Shown here piece by piece: positions 44,842 to 53,580 of a DNA stretch of 64,000 bases (position 1 is the stretch's first letter; the number at the start of each line of letters is the position of its first letter). The stretch lies in the NCBI GenBank assembly GCA_022844275.1, contig JALHMB010000003.1, positions 186,001-250,000 of the forward strand, in the 5' to 3' direction. Position numbers and translations under genes: made by a program. Origin of the DNA: Hyphomicrobiaceae bacterium. Lineage in GTDB: Bacteria; Pseudomonadota; Alphaproteobacteria; Rhizobiales; Hyphomicrobiaceae. The notes under the pieces are model-generated. The model saw only the letters and a program-made list of their open reading frames with translations, was not told where the DNA came from and made no database searches.

Positions 44842-45487
44842 TCGCTGGTCAGCGGGCCGGGTGCCAGACGCCCGGACTATGTGGCGGAAAGAGCACAACG
44901 GCGACTCGCGAGGGATGAGAGGCGCCTCCTTCAATGGCTTGATAGTTGACGGTTTTGTGTCATCGCAGCCCTTGAAGGCAACTCGACTTCTGCTGTCTTA
45001 TTGAACTCATTCAAGCCAAAACAAGATTCAGATGACGGTCCGGCAGGACCGTCATCGAGGCCTCGGATGGGGGCAATTGCGGTCTGGATTCAGCTCGGAT
45101 TCTCAACGCCCTTGTCCACAGCCCTGACACGTCATCAACAGGGCGCGGGGATTGCCGGCAGCGGCCACGGAGAGTCGCCCGGACACTACCTGGCGCGGCC
45201 CTGACGAAAGTCCGCGCTTGCGCCGACGGCGCCCAACATGGTTAGTATCTGGTTAAGGAGAACGTGCGGGGCCACCCGACACAGCTTTTCCCCAAGTAGA
45301 TCGCAGGCATTCCGGACAGAGGCCAACAGTTTGTCCGGAGACGGGGTTCAACGGCGTCTTGTATTGCGTATTCCATCAGGCGTGTTCGCCCGATGGCGCT
45401 CATTGTACTTGTCTATTGCTTGTAAAGTGGCAGCGCGTACCTGCCGGTAGTGTGCTGTTGCTGTTGTGACTAATGCGGAGACTGTAA
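44842..45487. other. 646-base rpsT-dnaA side intergenic region
   Basis: No gene is supported. The region has a perfect 11-bp stem with a GGCA loop (GATGACGGTCC..GGACCGTCATC, 45031-45056). It also has one DnaA-box-like site, TTGTCCACA at 45112-45120 (one mismatch to TTATCCACA), and several GANTC methylation sites. A weak CCGGGTG/CGCCCGG hairpin sits just after rpsT. That is too little to call a replication origin, but the neighbourhood fits one. Confidence 0.5.
45031..45056. terminator. strong hairpin after rpsT
   Basis: Perfect 11-bp inverted repeat GATGACGGTCC-GGCA-GGACCGTCATC, 190 bases past the rpsT stop. No T-run follows on the plus strand, while the other side is T-rich on the minus strand. 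It could end rpsT transcription in a factor-dependent way, or be a protein-binding palindrome. Confidence 0.5.
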
Positions 45488-45928
45488 GTGGCGTTTGATT
45501 CTGGTGCGGTAGACGACGTACCGGTGCGGGATGTGTGGGGCGCCCTGGCGGCCAACCCCAAGGCTGTTCTGATCGACGTGCGGACGAGATCGGAATGGGC
45601 CTTTGTCGGGATGCCTGACCTTTCGGAGATCGGTGGCAAGCCGGTCCTCGTGGAATGGCAGACCTTTCCAGACAACCGTCTCAACCCGGCCTTCGTGGAA
45701 CAGGTGACGGAGCAGCTTGCCGCGCTTGGTGCGGACAAGGACAGCGAGCTGTTTTTCATCTGCCGTTCCGGTGGGCGCAGCCTGATGGCCGCGCGCGCAC
45801 TCGCAGCCCAAGGCTATGCGCATTGCCACAACGTGGCGGACGGCTTCGAGGGTCCGCTGGATCAGCACCGCCGACGCGGCACGATGGCGGGCTGGAAGGC
45901 CGCGGGCTTGCCCTGGATTCAGGGCTGA
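45488..45928 (+). CDS. rhodanese-like domain protein
   Basis: A 146-residue single rhodanese domain: PVRDVWGALAANPKAVLIDVRTRSEWAFVG, then the active loop FFICRSGGRSLMAA with catalytic Cys92. The six-residue loop CRSGGRS fits sulfurtransferases rather than Cdc25-like phosphatases. It moves sulfane sulfur from a donor such as thiosulfate to a thiol; the acceptor is unknown. The start is a GTG at 45488. It sits 136 bases upstream of dnaA on the same strand, but no common regulation is visible. Confidence 0.92.
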   Translation: MAFDSGAVDDVPVRDVWGALAANPKAVLIDVRTRSEWAFVGMPDLSEIGGKPVLVEWQTFPDNRLNPAFVEQVTEQLAALGADKDSELFFICRSGGRSLMAARALAAQGYAHCHNVADGFEGPLDQHRRRGTMAGWKAAGLPWIQG

Positions 45929-46064
45929 GCCTGCAAAGAGGGCGGGACACGATCGACGCGCGGGAGATTCGGTAGCCGGAGGGTGCGGCGGCGCATCCAA
46001 TTCGGGCCGACATGCGGGATCGGTGTCCTGAGGGCGAACAGAATTTATTGGTGGGGTACGAGCA

Positions 46065-47600
46065 ATGACGCACGACGGCGATCGGCCAGAAGGGCCATCA
46101 GCGGGGCCATCCAGGAAATCGGGAGCAGAGGGCGAGGGCAGCAGCGCGATCAATGCGCGTGGGCAGCGCGTCCGTCAGGCGCTCAAGGCGACACTTGGCG
46201 AAGACGTGTACTCGAGCTGGTTCACGACTCTCGAGTTCGCGGCCTTCGAGAACGGGACACTCACCGTCACTGTTCCGGTGAAGTTTCTCAAGAATTGGTT
46301 CGAGACACACTATCTGGACGCCATCCAACGGTGCGCAGCCATCGAATTCGAGGGCGTCGACCGCATCGAGGTAAAGCTGCGCACGCCTGTCGCGAATGTG
46401 CCGGCAACCCACTCGGGTACCGCGGCATCGCGGCCTGACAAGGGCTTTTCCGCGCCGCATGCCAAGAATGGAGAGGCCAATCCCCTCTCAATGACAGTGC
46501 CGAGCTATACGGCAAGCGTCGGCTCGCGCACGGGCGTCGATGGCCTCGAGGGATCGCCCCTCGACCCGCGCTACACGTTCGACAGCTTCGTCGTCGGCAC
46601 GGCGAACCGGATTGCGCACGCAGGTGCCATGCAGGTTGCCGAAACCGTGCCCGACGAGGCGCGCGGCAACAACCCGCTCTACATCCATGCCTCAGTCGGG
46701 CACGGCAAATCGCATCTCCTGCACGCAATTGCCTGGGAAGTGCGTCGCCGCCAGCCCTCAGCCAACGTCGTCTACATGACGGCCGAACGCTTCCGCTTCC
46801 AGTTCGTCGAGGCGCTGAAGGCGCAGGACGCCATGGCGTTCAAGGAGAGCTTCCGGCTCATCGACCTCCTGCTCATCGACGACCTCGAATTCATGCACGG
46901 CGAGCAGACCGAGCTCGAGTTCGACCACATCATCAACGCGCTGCTCGATGGCGGTCGCCAGCTCGTCGTGGCATCGGCGCGCGCGCCGAGTCATCTGACG
47001 CGCCTCAACGACCGCATGCGCTCGCGCATGCAGCGCGGCCTCGTCACGGAGATCAACAGCCATGACCGCGACCTGCGCCTCAAGATCCTCGAGCGCCGCG
47101 TTCAGGAGAAGCGCGCGGCCGATCCTTCCTTCGAGATCCCGCGCGATGTCATCGATCTACTTGCTGACAAGCTGACCGAGAGCGGCCGCGAGCTCGAAGG
47201 CGCGGTGACGCGGCTCTACGCGACATGGCAATACACGCAGACGCGCATCACGCTCGACCTCGTCGAGACGACGATCCGCGATCTCGTGAACGGCATCGAG
47301 CCGCGGCGCATCAAGATCGAGGACATTCTGCGCCTCATCTCGCGCCACTACGGCGTCTCGAAGTCGGACATCCTCTCGCCCCGTCGGCATCGCTCTGTCG
47401 TGTGGCCACGCCAGATAGGCATGTATCTGTCCAAGCAGCTCACCACGCGGTCGCTGCCGGAGATCGGCCGCCGCTTCGGCGATCGCGATCACACGACCGT
47501 GTTACATGCGATCCGCAAGATCGAGGGCGAGATCAGCAACGACAGCCGTCTCAAGGACGAGATCGAGGAGCTGAAGCGCCAACTCAACGTCGAGCGCTGA
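46065..47600 (+). CDS. dnaA: chromosomal replication initiator DnaA
   Basis: A 511-residue DnaA that opens the origin by binding DnaA boxes as ATP-bound filaments. Domain I (about 25-90) has SSWFTTLEF and is followed by a short linker. The AAA+ domain has Walker A SVGHGKSHLLHAI (the usual leading Gly-Gly is Ala-Ser here) and Walker B LLLIDDLEFM. Domain IV ends with the helix-turn-helix signature FGDRDHTTVLHAIRKIE. The Walker A change keeps the Lys-Ser core, so ATP binding should survive. The region upstream carries no obvious full set of DnaA boxes. Confidence 0.98.
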   Translation: MTHDGDRPEGPSAGPSRKSGAEGEGSSAINARGQRVRQALKATLGEDVYSSWFTTLEFAAFENGTLTVTVPVKFLKNWFETHYLDAIQRCAAIEFEGVDRIEVKLRTPVANVPATHSGTAASRPDKGFSAPHAKNGEANPLSMTVPSYTASVGSRTGVDGLEGSPLDPRYTFDSFVVGTANRIAHAGAMQVAETVPDEARGNNPLYIHASVGHGKSHLLHAIAWEVRRRQPSANVVYMTAERFRFQFVEALKAQDAMAFKESFRLIDLLLIDDLEFMHGEQTELEFDHIINALLDGGRQLVVASARAPSHLTRLNDRMRSRMQRGLVTEINSHDRDLRLKILERRVQEKRAADPSFEIPRDVIDLLADKLTESGRELEGAVTRLYATWQYTQTRITLDLVETTIRDLVNGIEPRRIKIEDILRLISRHYGVSKSDILSPRRHRSVVWPRQIGMYLSKQLTTRSLPEIGRRFGDRDHTTVLHAIRKIEGEISNDSRLKDEIEELKRQLNVER

Positions 47601-47634
47601 AACACACGCGATCGGTCGGCGTCCCAAAACAAAC

Positions 47635-47658
47635 GGGGCCGCAGCAATGCGGCCCCGA
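47635..47658. terminator. terminator between dnaA and the DUF6282 gene
   Basis: A perfect 10-bp stem CGGGGCCGCA-GCAA-TGCGGCCCCG lies between convergent genes. On the minus strand it is followed by TTTGTTTTGGG, and on the plus strand by AATTCATTT, so it likely serves both. Confidence 0.85.
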
Positions 47659-47679
47659 ATTCATTTGACGTGCGCCCTC

Positions 47680-48651
47680 TCAACTATCGAGTCCCAGTAG
47701 CTGTGCGGGGTTCTTGCGCATCATCGTATCGATGTCGGCGTCCGAAATACCTTCTTTCTTCATGGCAGCAATAGCTGCTTCGATGCCATCCGGATGCGTC
47801 ATGTTGGAACTCTGACCGAGATCGCTGGAGACGATGACGCTGCCTGCGCCCAATTCCTTCACCGCCTGCGCCACATGGCGTGCATTGATCTGCGACCAGT
47901 GCGTAAGGAAGGCAAGAGGCGCGTTGGGACCGGCCAGGAATTGCAGGAAGCAGATCTCGATCTTCGCGCCGAGGCTCGTCACCTCCTTAGCTTGAGCCAT
48001 GGTCAACCCTGGCACGGTGGTGAGCGCGTGCGTAATGAGAACGTTTCTGACGCCGAGCTCCTTGCCCTTCTTGACGATGGCGACGATCTCCTCGGGATGC
48101 ACGTGACCGGTCGCGAGCACAAGGTTTTCGCGTGCGATGATCTTGAGGATCTCCTCCATCTCGGGCGAGACTTGGCCGTTCGGAGCCACGGTCAATCCCT
48201 TGGCATCAGGCTTGCCGAAAGTCTTCACATGCTTGTCGGACTCGAAGGTCGGCAGCCACACGACCTTGCCGCGACCACCATAGATCCGATGCATCCACTC
48301 GACGGCACTCGGATTGATCCCGCCGACGGCATTGTTCAAGACGATGCCGCCGAAGATCTCGACACCGGGCACGACTTTCATGACGAGCGCCGCTCGGCTC
48401 GCCGTCTCGCTGATATGATTCTTGATCAGAAGGCCGCGCATTCCGCGGGCCTTGGCAAGCTGGGCGACGTCGATGTCGTCCATGTTGCGTCCGAACACGT
48501 CGGGGTGCGAGTGGACGTGCATATCGATCACGCCCTTGGCAGGACTGACCTTCGGCGGCGGCGGCGGAAATGAAGAACCCTGAGCGTGAGCCGATGGGGA
48601 AATCAGGCAGCCCAATAGCGCTGCCGCCGCAGTGATCGCGACTTTTTTCAT
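47680..48651 (-). CDS. secreted DUF6282 amidohydrolase-like protein
   Basis: A 323-residue protein with a signal peptide (residues 1-23, cut after AHA) and a Pro-rich linker. A TIM-barrel follows with metal-binding candidates in GVIDMHVHSHPDV (about 42-54), the Lys in LLIKNHISET, ATGHVHPEEI and the late SSDLGQ. This is the DUF6282 pattern, related to amidohydrolases and dihydroorotase-like enzymes; no substrate is known. The signal peptide suggests a periplasmic enzyme. It converges with dnaA across the terminator and is not part of an obvious operon. Confidence 0.85.
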   Translation of the reverse strand: MKKVAITAAAALLGCLISPSAHAQGSSFPPPPPKVSPAKGVIDMHVHSHPDVFGRNMDDIDVAQLAKARGMRGLLIKNHISETASRAALVMKVVPGVEIFGGIVLNNAVGGINPSAVEWMHRIYGGRGKVVWLPTFESDKHVKTFGKPDAKGLTVAPNGQVSPEMEEILKIIARENLVLATGHVHPEEIVAIVKKGKELGVRNVLITHALTTVPGLTMAQAKEVTSLGAKIEICFLQFLAGPNAPLAFLTHWSQINARHVAQAVKELGAGSVIVSSDLGQSSNMTHPDGIEAAIAAMKKEGISDADIDTMMRKNPAQLLGLDS

Positions 48652-48846
48652 GTTTCACTCCCTGGATTTTATGCAGTGTGCGGCGCTCCAGCCAAGAATT
48701 CGGCTCGCGCTCTTCTTGTCTCGCAGCACCAGTCTATTGCATCTGCGGCCTGAGAATAAGTCCAATGCGATGCACTCAAATGGGAACGGCGCTTCGCCCT
48801 CACCGATTGACGTGGCCCGCCTGCGTGCCCTACTTAGAGTTCCTCA

Positions 48847-50193
48847 GTGACATGGAGTGGCTTGGACGGAGAAAACACGTCAGCCAGGAATGACGTGATC
48901 GAGCTTCTCATCGTCGTAGCGCTTATTCTCCTCAACGGCGTTTTTGCGCTTTCGGAGCTGGCAGTTGTATCCGCTCGCGTTCCGCGTCTGAGGGCGCTCG
49001 CTGCGACGCACCATCCGGGCGCAGCCTCAGCACTTGCGCTCGCTGCCGATCCTGGTCGCTTCCTGTCAGCCGTCCAGATCGGCATCACGCTGATCGGCAT
49101 CATCAACGGCGCATTCTCGGGCGAGGCCTTCGGCAATCGGGCGGTCGATCTCTTTCTGGGCCTCGGCGTCCCGGCCGGAGCTGCCGCCGTGCTCGGCTAC
49201 GGCCTCGTCATCGTCGTGATCACTTATCTCTCGGTGATCATCGGCGAGCTCGTTCCTAAGAACCTGGCACTGCGCAATGCAGAGCGCATCGCTTGCATGG
49301 TTGCGCCGTTCATGACGGCGGTAGCGGTCAGCGCAAAGCCTGCGGTCTGGCTACTCGACGCCTCGACGCGCCTCGTCTTCCGCATCATGAGACAGACCAC
49401 CGAAAACGGGCATCGAGTCACCGATGAAGAGATTCGCGCGCTCATCCTTGAAGCTGAGACCGCGGGCGTGCTCGAAAGCGGCGAGCGCGAGCTGATCTCG
49501 GGCGTGATGCGCCTCGCCGATCGCGCTGTCGTGGGCTTGATGACACCGCGCACCGATGTCGACTGGATCGACATCTCCGCACCGGAGGCGGAAATCCGCG
49601 AGCGCCTGATCACCACACCTCACTCGCGCCTCCCCGTCGGCGACGGCTCGACGGACGCACTGATCGGCGTTGTCCAGACACGCGAGCTGCTCGCTGCAAT
49701 CCTTGCCGGCAAGACCTTCGAGGTAACGAGCCATATCCGCAAGGCGCCGATCGTGCCGGAGACCATGGACGCGCTGGATGTGCTCTCCGTTCTGCGCGAC
49801 GCCGAGGTGCCTATGGCCCTCATCCACGACGAGTACGGCAATTTCGAAGGCCTGGTCACGCCCGCCGACGTGCTCGAGGCCATTGCTGGCGTGTTCCGCT
49901 CGGACAGTGCCGAGGAAGAGCCGCACGCGGTCGAGCGCGCAGACGGCTCATGGCTGCTTTCTGGAGCGATGCCCGTCGACGAGATGGCGGACAAGATCGG
50001 TATCGTGGTGCCGGAGCAGCGCAACTACGCGACCGTCGCGGGATATGTGCTCGCCCACCTTCAGCACCTTCCGCAGGTGGGCGAACGGGTCGACGCCAAC
50101 GGATGGACCTTCGAGGTCGTCGATCTCGATGGGCGGCGCATCGACAAGGTGCTCGCCAGCCGGCTCAAAGGCGGGCGCCGACTGCGCGGATAG
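48847..50193 (+). CDS. hemolysin/CorC family membrane protein (DUF21-CBS)
   Basis: About 448 residues. The N-terminal DUF21/CNNM membrane domain has four segments (ELLIVVALILLNGVFALSELAVVS, then SAVQIGITLIGIINGAFSGEAFG and VITYLSVIIGELVPKNLALRNAERI). Two CBS domains follow (GLMTPRTDVDWIDI, HIRKAPIVPETMDALDVL, ALIHDEYGNFEGLVTPADVLEAIAG). A CorC/HlyC domain ends the chain (YATVAGYVLAHLQHLPQVGERV). Relatives are Mg2+ or Na+/Mg2+ transporters; hemolysin is a historic name. The GTG at 48847 has no clear ribosome-binding site. A GTG at 48895 preceded by AGGA is an equally good start. Confidence 0.9.
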   Translation: MTWSGLDGENTSARNDVIELLIVVALILLNGVFALSELAVVSARVPRLRALAATHHPGAASALALAADPGRFLSAVQIGITLIGIINGAFSGEAFGNRAVDLFLGLGVPAGAAAVLGYGLVIVVITYLSVIIGELVPKNLALRNAERIACMVAPFMTAVAVSAKPAVWLLDASTRLVFRIMRQTTENGHRVTDEEIRALILEAETAGVLESGERELISGVMRLADRAVVGLMTPRTDVDWIDISAPEAEIRERLITTPHSRLPVGDGSTDALIGVVQTRELLAAILAGKTFEVTSHIRKAPIVPETMDALDVLSVLRDAEVPMALIHDEYGNFEGLVTPADVLEAIAGVFRSDSAEEEPHAVERADGSWLLSGAMPVDEMADKIGIVVPEQRNYATVAGYVLAHLQHLPQVGERVDANGWTFEVVDLDGRRIDKVLASRLKGGRRLRG

Positions 50194-50748
50194 GGGAATG
50201 AGGTGGCACTGCTTCGGACAGCTTTGCGCGGTGCTACAGCAAAATAAGGTGCAACTCGAGTATAAGCGGCGCCGCGATTCGAATCATCTCGACTTACGGC
50301 CCTGCAAAAGCGGATCATCACAGCCGATCGGGTACGATTACAGGTCTCATCTACCAAAATGACGTAAGTTTCAGCAGTTCAATGGAAATCGAACGATGGT
50401 TACCGTGGTTTGGCCAAAATCCGGTCCACCCCACGCCGTAAAGCGCAGCGATAACGTTCGCGTTGCCTCTGGACCCGGTCTTGCAACGTGGTCTCGTATA
50501 TCTCAGCCCCCCAGCCCCACGGGGTCACGCGGCGAGATCGGGTCATGAGAGCCAACACCACACATGGCTGGGGCATGCATGTCGGGTCGGCAGCGCCGGC
50601 CCGTTTGTTGTTTTGAGCGCACGCCCACTCTATCCCCGTGATATCTGAACAGGTCGCAGCTCCTCGCTGGGAAAAAGTTGCGCGATCGGCTTTAATCCGT
50701 GGCCGGCGGTGCTGCGCCGAGAGCAGATCGATCGGAAAGCTATCAAAC
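50194..50748. other. 555-base intergenic region, no gene seen
   Basis: No gene is supported between the CBS protein and the disordered protein. Frames here lack ribosome-binding sites. A GATTCGAATC palindrome at 50276-50285 resembles a tRNA T-loop, but no stems surround it. I see no terminator with a T-run. Confidence 0.5.
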
Positions 50749-51687
50749 GTGGACGACAAGCGCGAAGGGACAGGGACGGCGCCCGACAGCGTGCAGCGTA
50801 TAATCGCCGATCTCGAGGCTATCGACGGAAGACTTGCCTCGCACCGTGCGGCCCACCCGGCGCCCGCGTCCACGCTCCCCATCGACAAGACACGCGTGCT
50901 GCTGCGCGACGCGATCAAGGCGCTGGCGCCTGCGGCTTCGTCCGAAACTGGCGAAGAGGCCGGTTCGACCAAGCGACGGGTCAAGATCAAGGCAGAAAGC
51001 GGGATCGCACCCCCCGAAGAAGGCGCGGACGCGAAGGACGCGTCGAAGCCCACGGGCTCGGCCAAATCTGCAGCGCGCGGCAAGGATGGCGCTCGCAATG
51101 GCCGCCGTCCCGCAACCACTGACAAAACGCCGACAGTCTCGCTCATCGCACGCCTCGGCGCAGCGACCGAAAACACTGCGCCACCGCAGGCCCCTCCACC
51201 GACCCAAGCCGCTCCGCCAGCCGAAATTTCAACCCCCGTCACGGCCGGAGATTCTCTCAAGGCCACGGCCGACCGCCTCGCACAGCTCGAGGCCGAGATC
51301 GCCGACCTCACCGAGGCGGTCACGGCGGCGCCGACAAAGACCGCAGACGATGCTGCGCCGCCCAACGAGGCCGCGGGCGGGACAGTTGGGCGCCTCGATC
51401 CTTCGGGTGTCGGCGACGACCTGGAGGACGACGCGGAGATCACCATCGTCGCCGCAAATGGTGCACCGCGCGAGTCCGCAACCAGGGCAGCGCGCCATTC
51501 CCCCCGGATCCTCCGCGATGAGCCGCTGCCGGAGGAGGAAGAAGCCGAGGTGGAGATTCGCGGCAGCGATGTCGCCGCGACCGTGCGAGGCCGGCCAACC
51601 GGCACGCGGAGTACCACACGCGCACGCGAGAGCATGGCAAAGGGCGGGCAGCTCGGCAAATGGCGGATATTTCGCGGCTCGAGCTGA
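50749..51687 (+). CDS. disordered Ala/Pro-rich hypothetical protein
   Basis: A 312-residue protein I do not recognise. The first 60 residues are ordered-looking (TAPDSVQRIIADLEAIDGRLASHRA, LPIDKTRVLLRDAIKALAP). The rest is a low-complexity mix of Ala, Pro, Thr, Lys and acidic residues, with a helical LAQLEAEIADLTEAVTAAPT stretch around 205-225. The chain ends QLGKWRIFRGSS. No signal peptide or membrane segment is seen. I placed the start at the GTG at 50749, where the conserved-looking region begins; the frame extends 37 codons upstream. It lies 134 bases upstream of the HtrA-like gene in the same direction and could be cotranscribed. Confidence 0.6.
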   Translation: MDDKREGTGTAPDSVQRIIADLEAIDGRLASHRAAHPAPASTLPIDKTRVLLRDAIKALAPAASSETGEEAGSTKRRVKIKAESGIAPPEEGADAKDASKPTGSAKSAARGKDGARNGRRPATTDKTPTVSLIARLGAATENTAPPQAPPPTQAAPPAEISTPVTAGDSLKATADRLAQLEAEIADLTEAVTAAPTKTADDAAPPNEAAGGTVGRLDPSGVGDDLEDDAEITIVAANGAPRESATRAARHSPRILRDEPLPEEEEAEVEIRGSDVAATVRGRPTGTRSTTRARESMAKGGQLGKWRIFRGSS

Positions 51688-51821
51688 GTCCGCCCGCACA
51701 CGCCGCCTTCGGAATGCGCACAATTGAACGGAATGCTTAGCCGTTGTCGCGCTTGCCATCGCGACGTATGTTTATAGGCCGACAATTCCGCTCCCGGCTC
51801 CAACCGGATGGGAGGCCGACC

Positions 51822-52772
51822 GTGCAGCCCAAGCCAGAAGACTACGACTACGATCTCGACCGCGCGCTCGGCGCGATCGTCGGCGTCCGAACGACCATCC
51901 CTGCCGAGGCATTCACCGCCGAGACCCTGGGCACGGAGCGCGCGGGGCACGGCGTCATCATCCGCAATGACGGGCTCGTGCTGACGATCGGCTATCTCGT
52001 GACCGAGGCGGAGACGGTGTGGCTGACGCTCGCCGGCGGCCGCGTCGTGCAGGGGCACGTGCTCGGCTATGACCAGGAGACCGGCTTCGGCCTCGTGCAG
52101 GCGCTTGCCCACATCGACGTGCCGGCCCTCAGCCTCGGCACCTCGTCGAAGGCCAAGGTCGGTGACCATGTCGTCGTTGCAGGCGCCGGCGGCCGCCAGA
52201 ATGCCATCGCGGCGCGTATTGTCGCGAAGCAGGAGTTCGCGGGCTACTGGGAGTATCTTCTCGACGAGGCGATCTTCACCTCGCCTTCGCACCCGCACTG
52301 GGGCGGTACTGGTCTGATCGGGCCATCCGGCGAGTTGCTCGGCATCGGCTCGCTGCAGGTGCAGCAGGGCGGCAGCGAAGGCAACAAGCAGTCTGCCATC
52401 GACATCAACATGATCGTACCGATCGACCTCCTGAAGCCCATCCTTGACGATCTCACCACCATCGGGCGGCCGAGCAAGTCACCGCGCCCATGGCTTGGCA
52501 TTTTCGCCGCCGAGGTCGGCGACCGTATCGTCATCGCCGGCATGTCGCGCAAAGGGCCGGCTAGCAAGTCGAGCCTGCGCGTCGGCGACATCGTGATGTC
52601 CGTCGCCGGCCAGGATGTGCGGGGACTGCCGACCTTCTTCCGCAACGTGTGGGCTCTGGGTCCTGCAGGCGCGCCTGTGCCGCTGACGATCAACCGCAAC
52701 GGCCGCACCATGGACGTCACGGTGCAGTCCGGTGACCGCCGCACATTCCTGCGCGGGCCTGTGCTGCACTGA
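51822..52772 (+). CDS. HtrA-like trypsin-fold protein with PDZ domain, catalytic triad absent
   Basis: A 316-residue protein with the DegP/HtrA plan, a trypsin-like domain (about 14-210) then a PDZ domain (about 215-305, WLGIFAAEVGDRIVIAGM). No signal peptide is present. Aligned with HtrA, all three catalytic residues are replaced. The His position is Tyr58 (LTIGYLV for VTNNHVI). The Asp position is Gly88 (YDQETGFGLVQ for DPRSDIALI). The Ser position is Trp160 (HPHWGGTGL for GNSGGPL). It is therefore probably not a protease but a substrate-binding or scaffold protein; homologues are annotated as S1C proteases. Start is a GTG at 51822 with GGGAGG 6 bases upstream, rather than the ATG 26 codons earlier. 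Confidence 0.85.
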   Translation: MQPKPEDYDYDLDRALGAIVGVRTTIPAEAFTAETLGTERAGHGVIIRNDGLVLTIGYLVTEAETVWLTLAGGRVVQGHVLGYDQETGFGLVQALAHIDVPALSLGTSSKAKVGDHVVVAGAGGRQNAIAARIVAKQEFAGYWEYLLDEAIFTSPSHPHWGGTGLIGPSGELLGIGSLQVQQGGSEGNKQSAIDINMIVPIDLLKPILDDLTTIGRPSKSPRPWLGIFAAEVGDRIVIAGMSRKGPASKSSLRVGDIVMSVAGQDVRGLPTFFRNVWALGPAGAPVPLTINRNGRTMDVTVQSGDRRTFLRGPVLH

Positions 52773-52774
52773 AA

Positions 52775-52837
52775 TCGCGCCTCCGGCGCGAACGGGGGCT
52801 GCGGCCAGGAGCGAAAGCCCCGTCGCGTGGAAGACGG
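52775..52837 (+). repeat. dispersed palindromic repeat family R, copy 5 (decayed)
   Basis: Two bases after the stop of the HtrA-like gene. It has a perfect TCGCGCC-TCC-GGCGCGA, then a middle unlike the others (ACGGGGGCTGCGGCC, AAGCCCCGTCGCG) and an AAGACGGG end. Only the first hairpin is well kept, so this is a degenerate member. Confidence 0.55.
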
Positions 52838-52844
52838 GAATGCG

Positions 52845-53381
52845 TCATCTCTTACGATCCGGCGGCGTCGTATCGCCCGGCCCGAGTGCGCGCTGCATGA
52901 TCACGCTGTCGAGCCAGCGGCCATGCTTAAAGCCGACGGAATGGATCACCCCGCAGTAAGTGAAGCCGAGCGCACGGTGGAGGCCGATCGAGCCTGCATT
53001 GCCGGAGTCGCCGATCACCGCGATCATCTGGCGGAAGCCGAGGCCCGTCATAATGTCGATCAGCTCTTTCAGCAGCGCGCGCCCGACGCCGAGCCGGTGC
53101 GCATCCGGCGAGACGTAGACCGAGTTCTCGGCGCTGTTCCAGTAAGCAGGGCGCGCGCGGTAGAGCCCGGCATAGGCATATCCGAGCACTTTCCCGTCCT
53201 TCTCGGCGACGAGATAAGGGAAGCCAGCGTCGACGACGGCGCGCATCCGCTTCGTCATCTCGGCTTCGCCGGGTGGCTCGACCTCGAAGCTCGCGTAGCC
53301 GTGCAGGACGGCATGGGCATAGATGGCGGCGATGGCAGGAATGTCCGTCTCGCGGACGGGGCGCACATTCAGGGAGGACAT
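52845..53381 (-). CDS. GNAT N-acetyltransferase, phosphinothricin-acetyltransferase-like
   Basis: A 178-residue GNAT of the Bar/MnaT type: VRPVRETDIPAIAAIYAHAVLHGYASFEVEPP at the start, LGYAYAGLYRARPAYWNSAENSVYV, the acetyl-CoA loop HRLGVGRALLKELI, and GNAGSIGLHRALGFTYCGV. Relatives acetylate methionine sulfoximine, phosphinothricin or amino-acid analogues; the native substrate is unclear. The frame extends 43 codons upstream, but the ATG at 53381 fits the family start. It is transcribed away from the HtrA-like gene's end (convergent) and downstream of the Bax-inhibitor gene. Confidence 0.88.
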   Translation of the reverse strand: MSSLNVRPVRETDIPAIAAIYAHAVLHGYASFEVEPPGEAEMTKRMRAVVDAGFPYLVAEKDGKVLGYAYAGLYRARPAYWNSAENSVYVSPDAHRLGVGRALLKELIDIMTGLGFRQMIAVIGDSGNAGSIGLHRALGFTYCGVIHSVGFKHGRWLDSVIMQRALGPGDTTPPDRKR

Positions 53382-53507
53382 GGCGGCACCTGTGGCAAAC
53401 GAGGGCTGTTCGAGCTGCAGGCCCCGGCCGATCCGCGTAGCTCGACCGGGAAAGCGGTGCAAGATCGTGCTGTGCCGAATTCTTGGGCAGCGGCGCCGCA
53501 GCAACGA

Positions 53508-53537
53508 CAAAGGCCCCGCCTTTCGACGGGGCCTTTG
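53508..53537 (-). terminator. terminator of the Bax-inhibitor gene
   Basis: An 11-bp perfect stem CAAAGGCCCCG..CGGGGCCTTTG with an 8-base loop begins 44 bases after the minus-strand stop. The T-rich end is inside the stem, and no longer T-run follows. Confidence 0.75.
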
Positions 53538-53580
53538 CTAACCTACCCAGCCAGTGGCTTTCGCCAGCCGACTGTATTCG

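Noticed and set aside
44842-45487. Replication origin
   Set aside because: Only one near DnaA box and no AT-rich unwinding tract are visible.
50276-50285. GATTCGAATC, resembling a tRNA T-loop
   Set aside because: No acceptor, D or anticodon stems fit around it.
50400-52298. 632-codon minus-strand frame over the disordered and HtrA-like genes
   Set aside because: Low-complexity Ser/Ala translation produced by opposite-strand codon bias.
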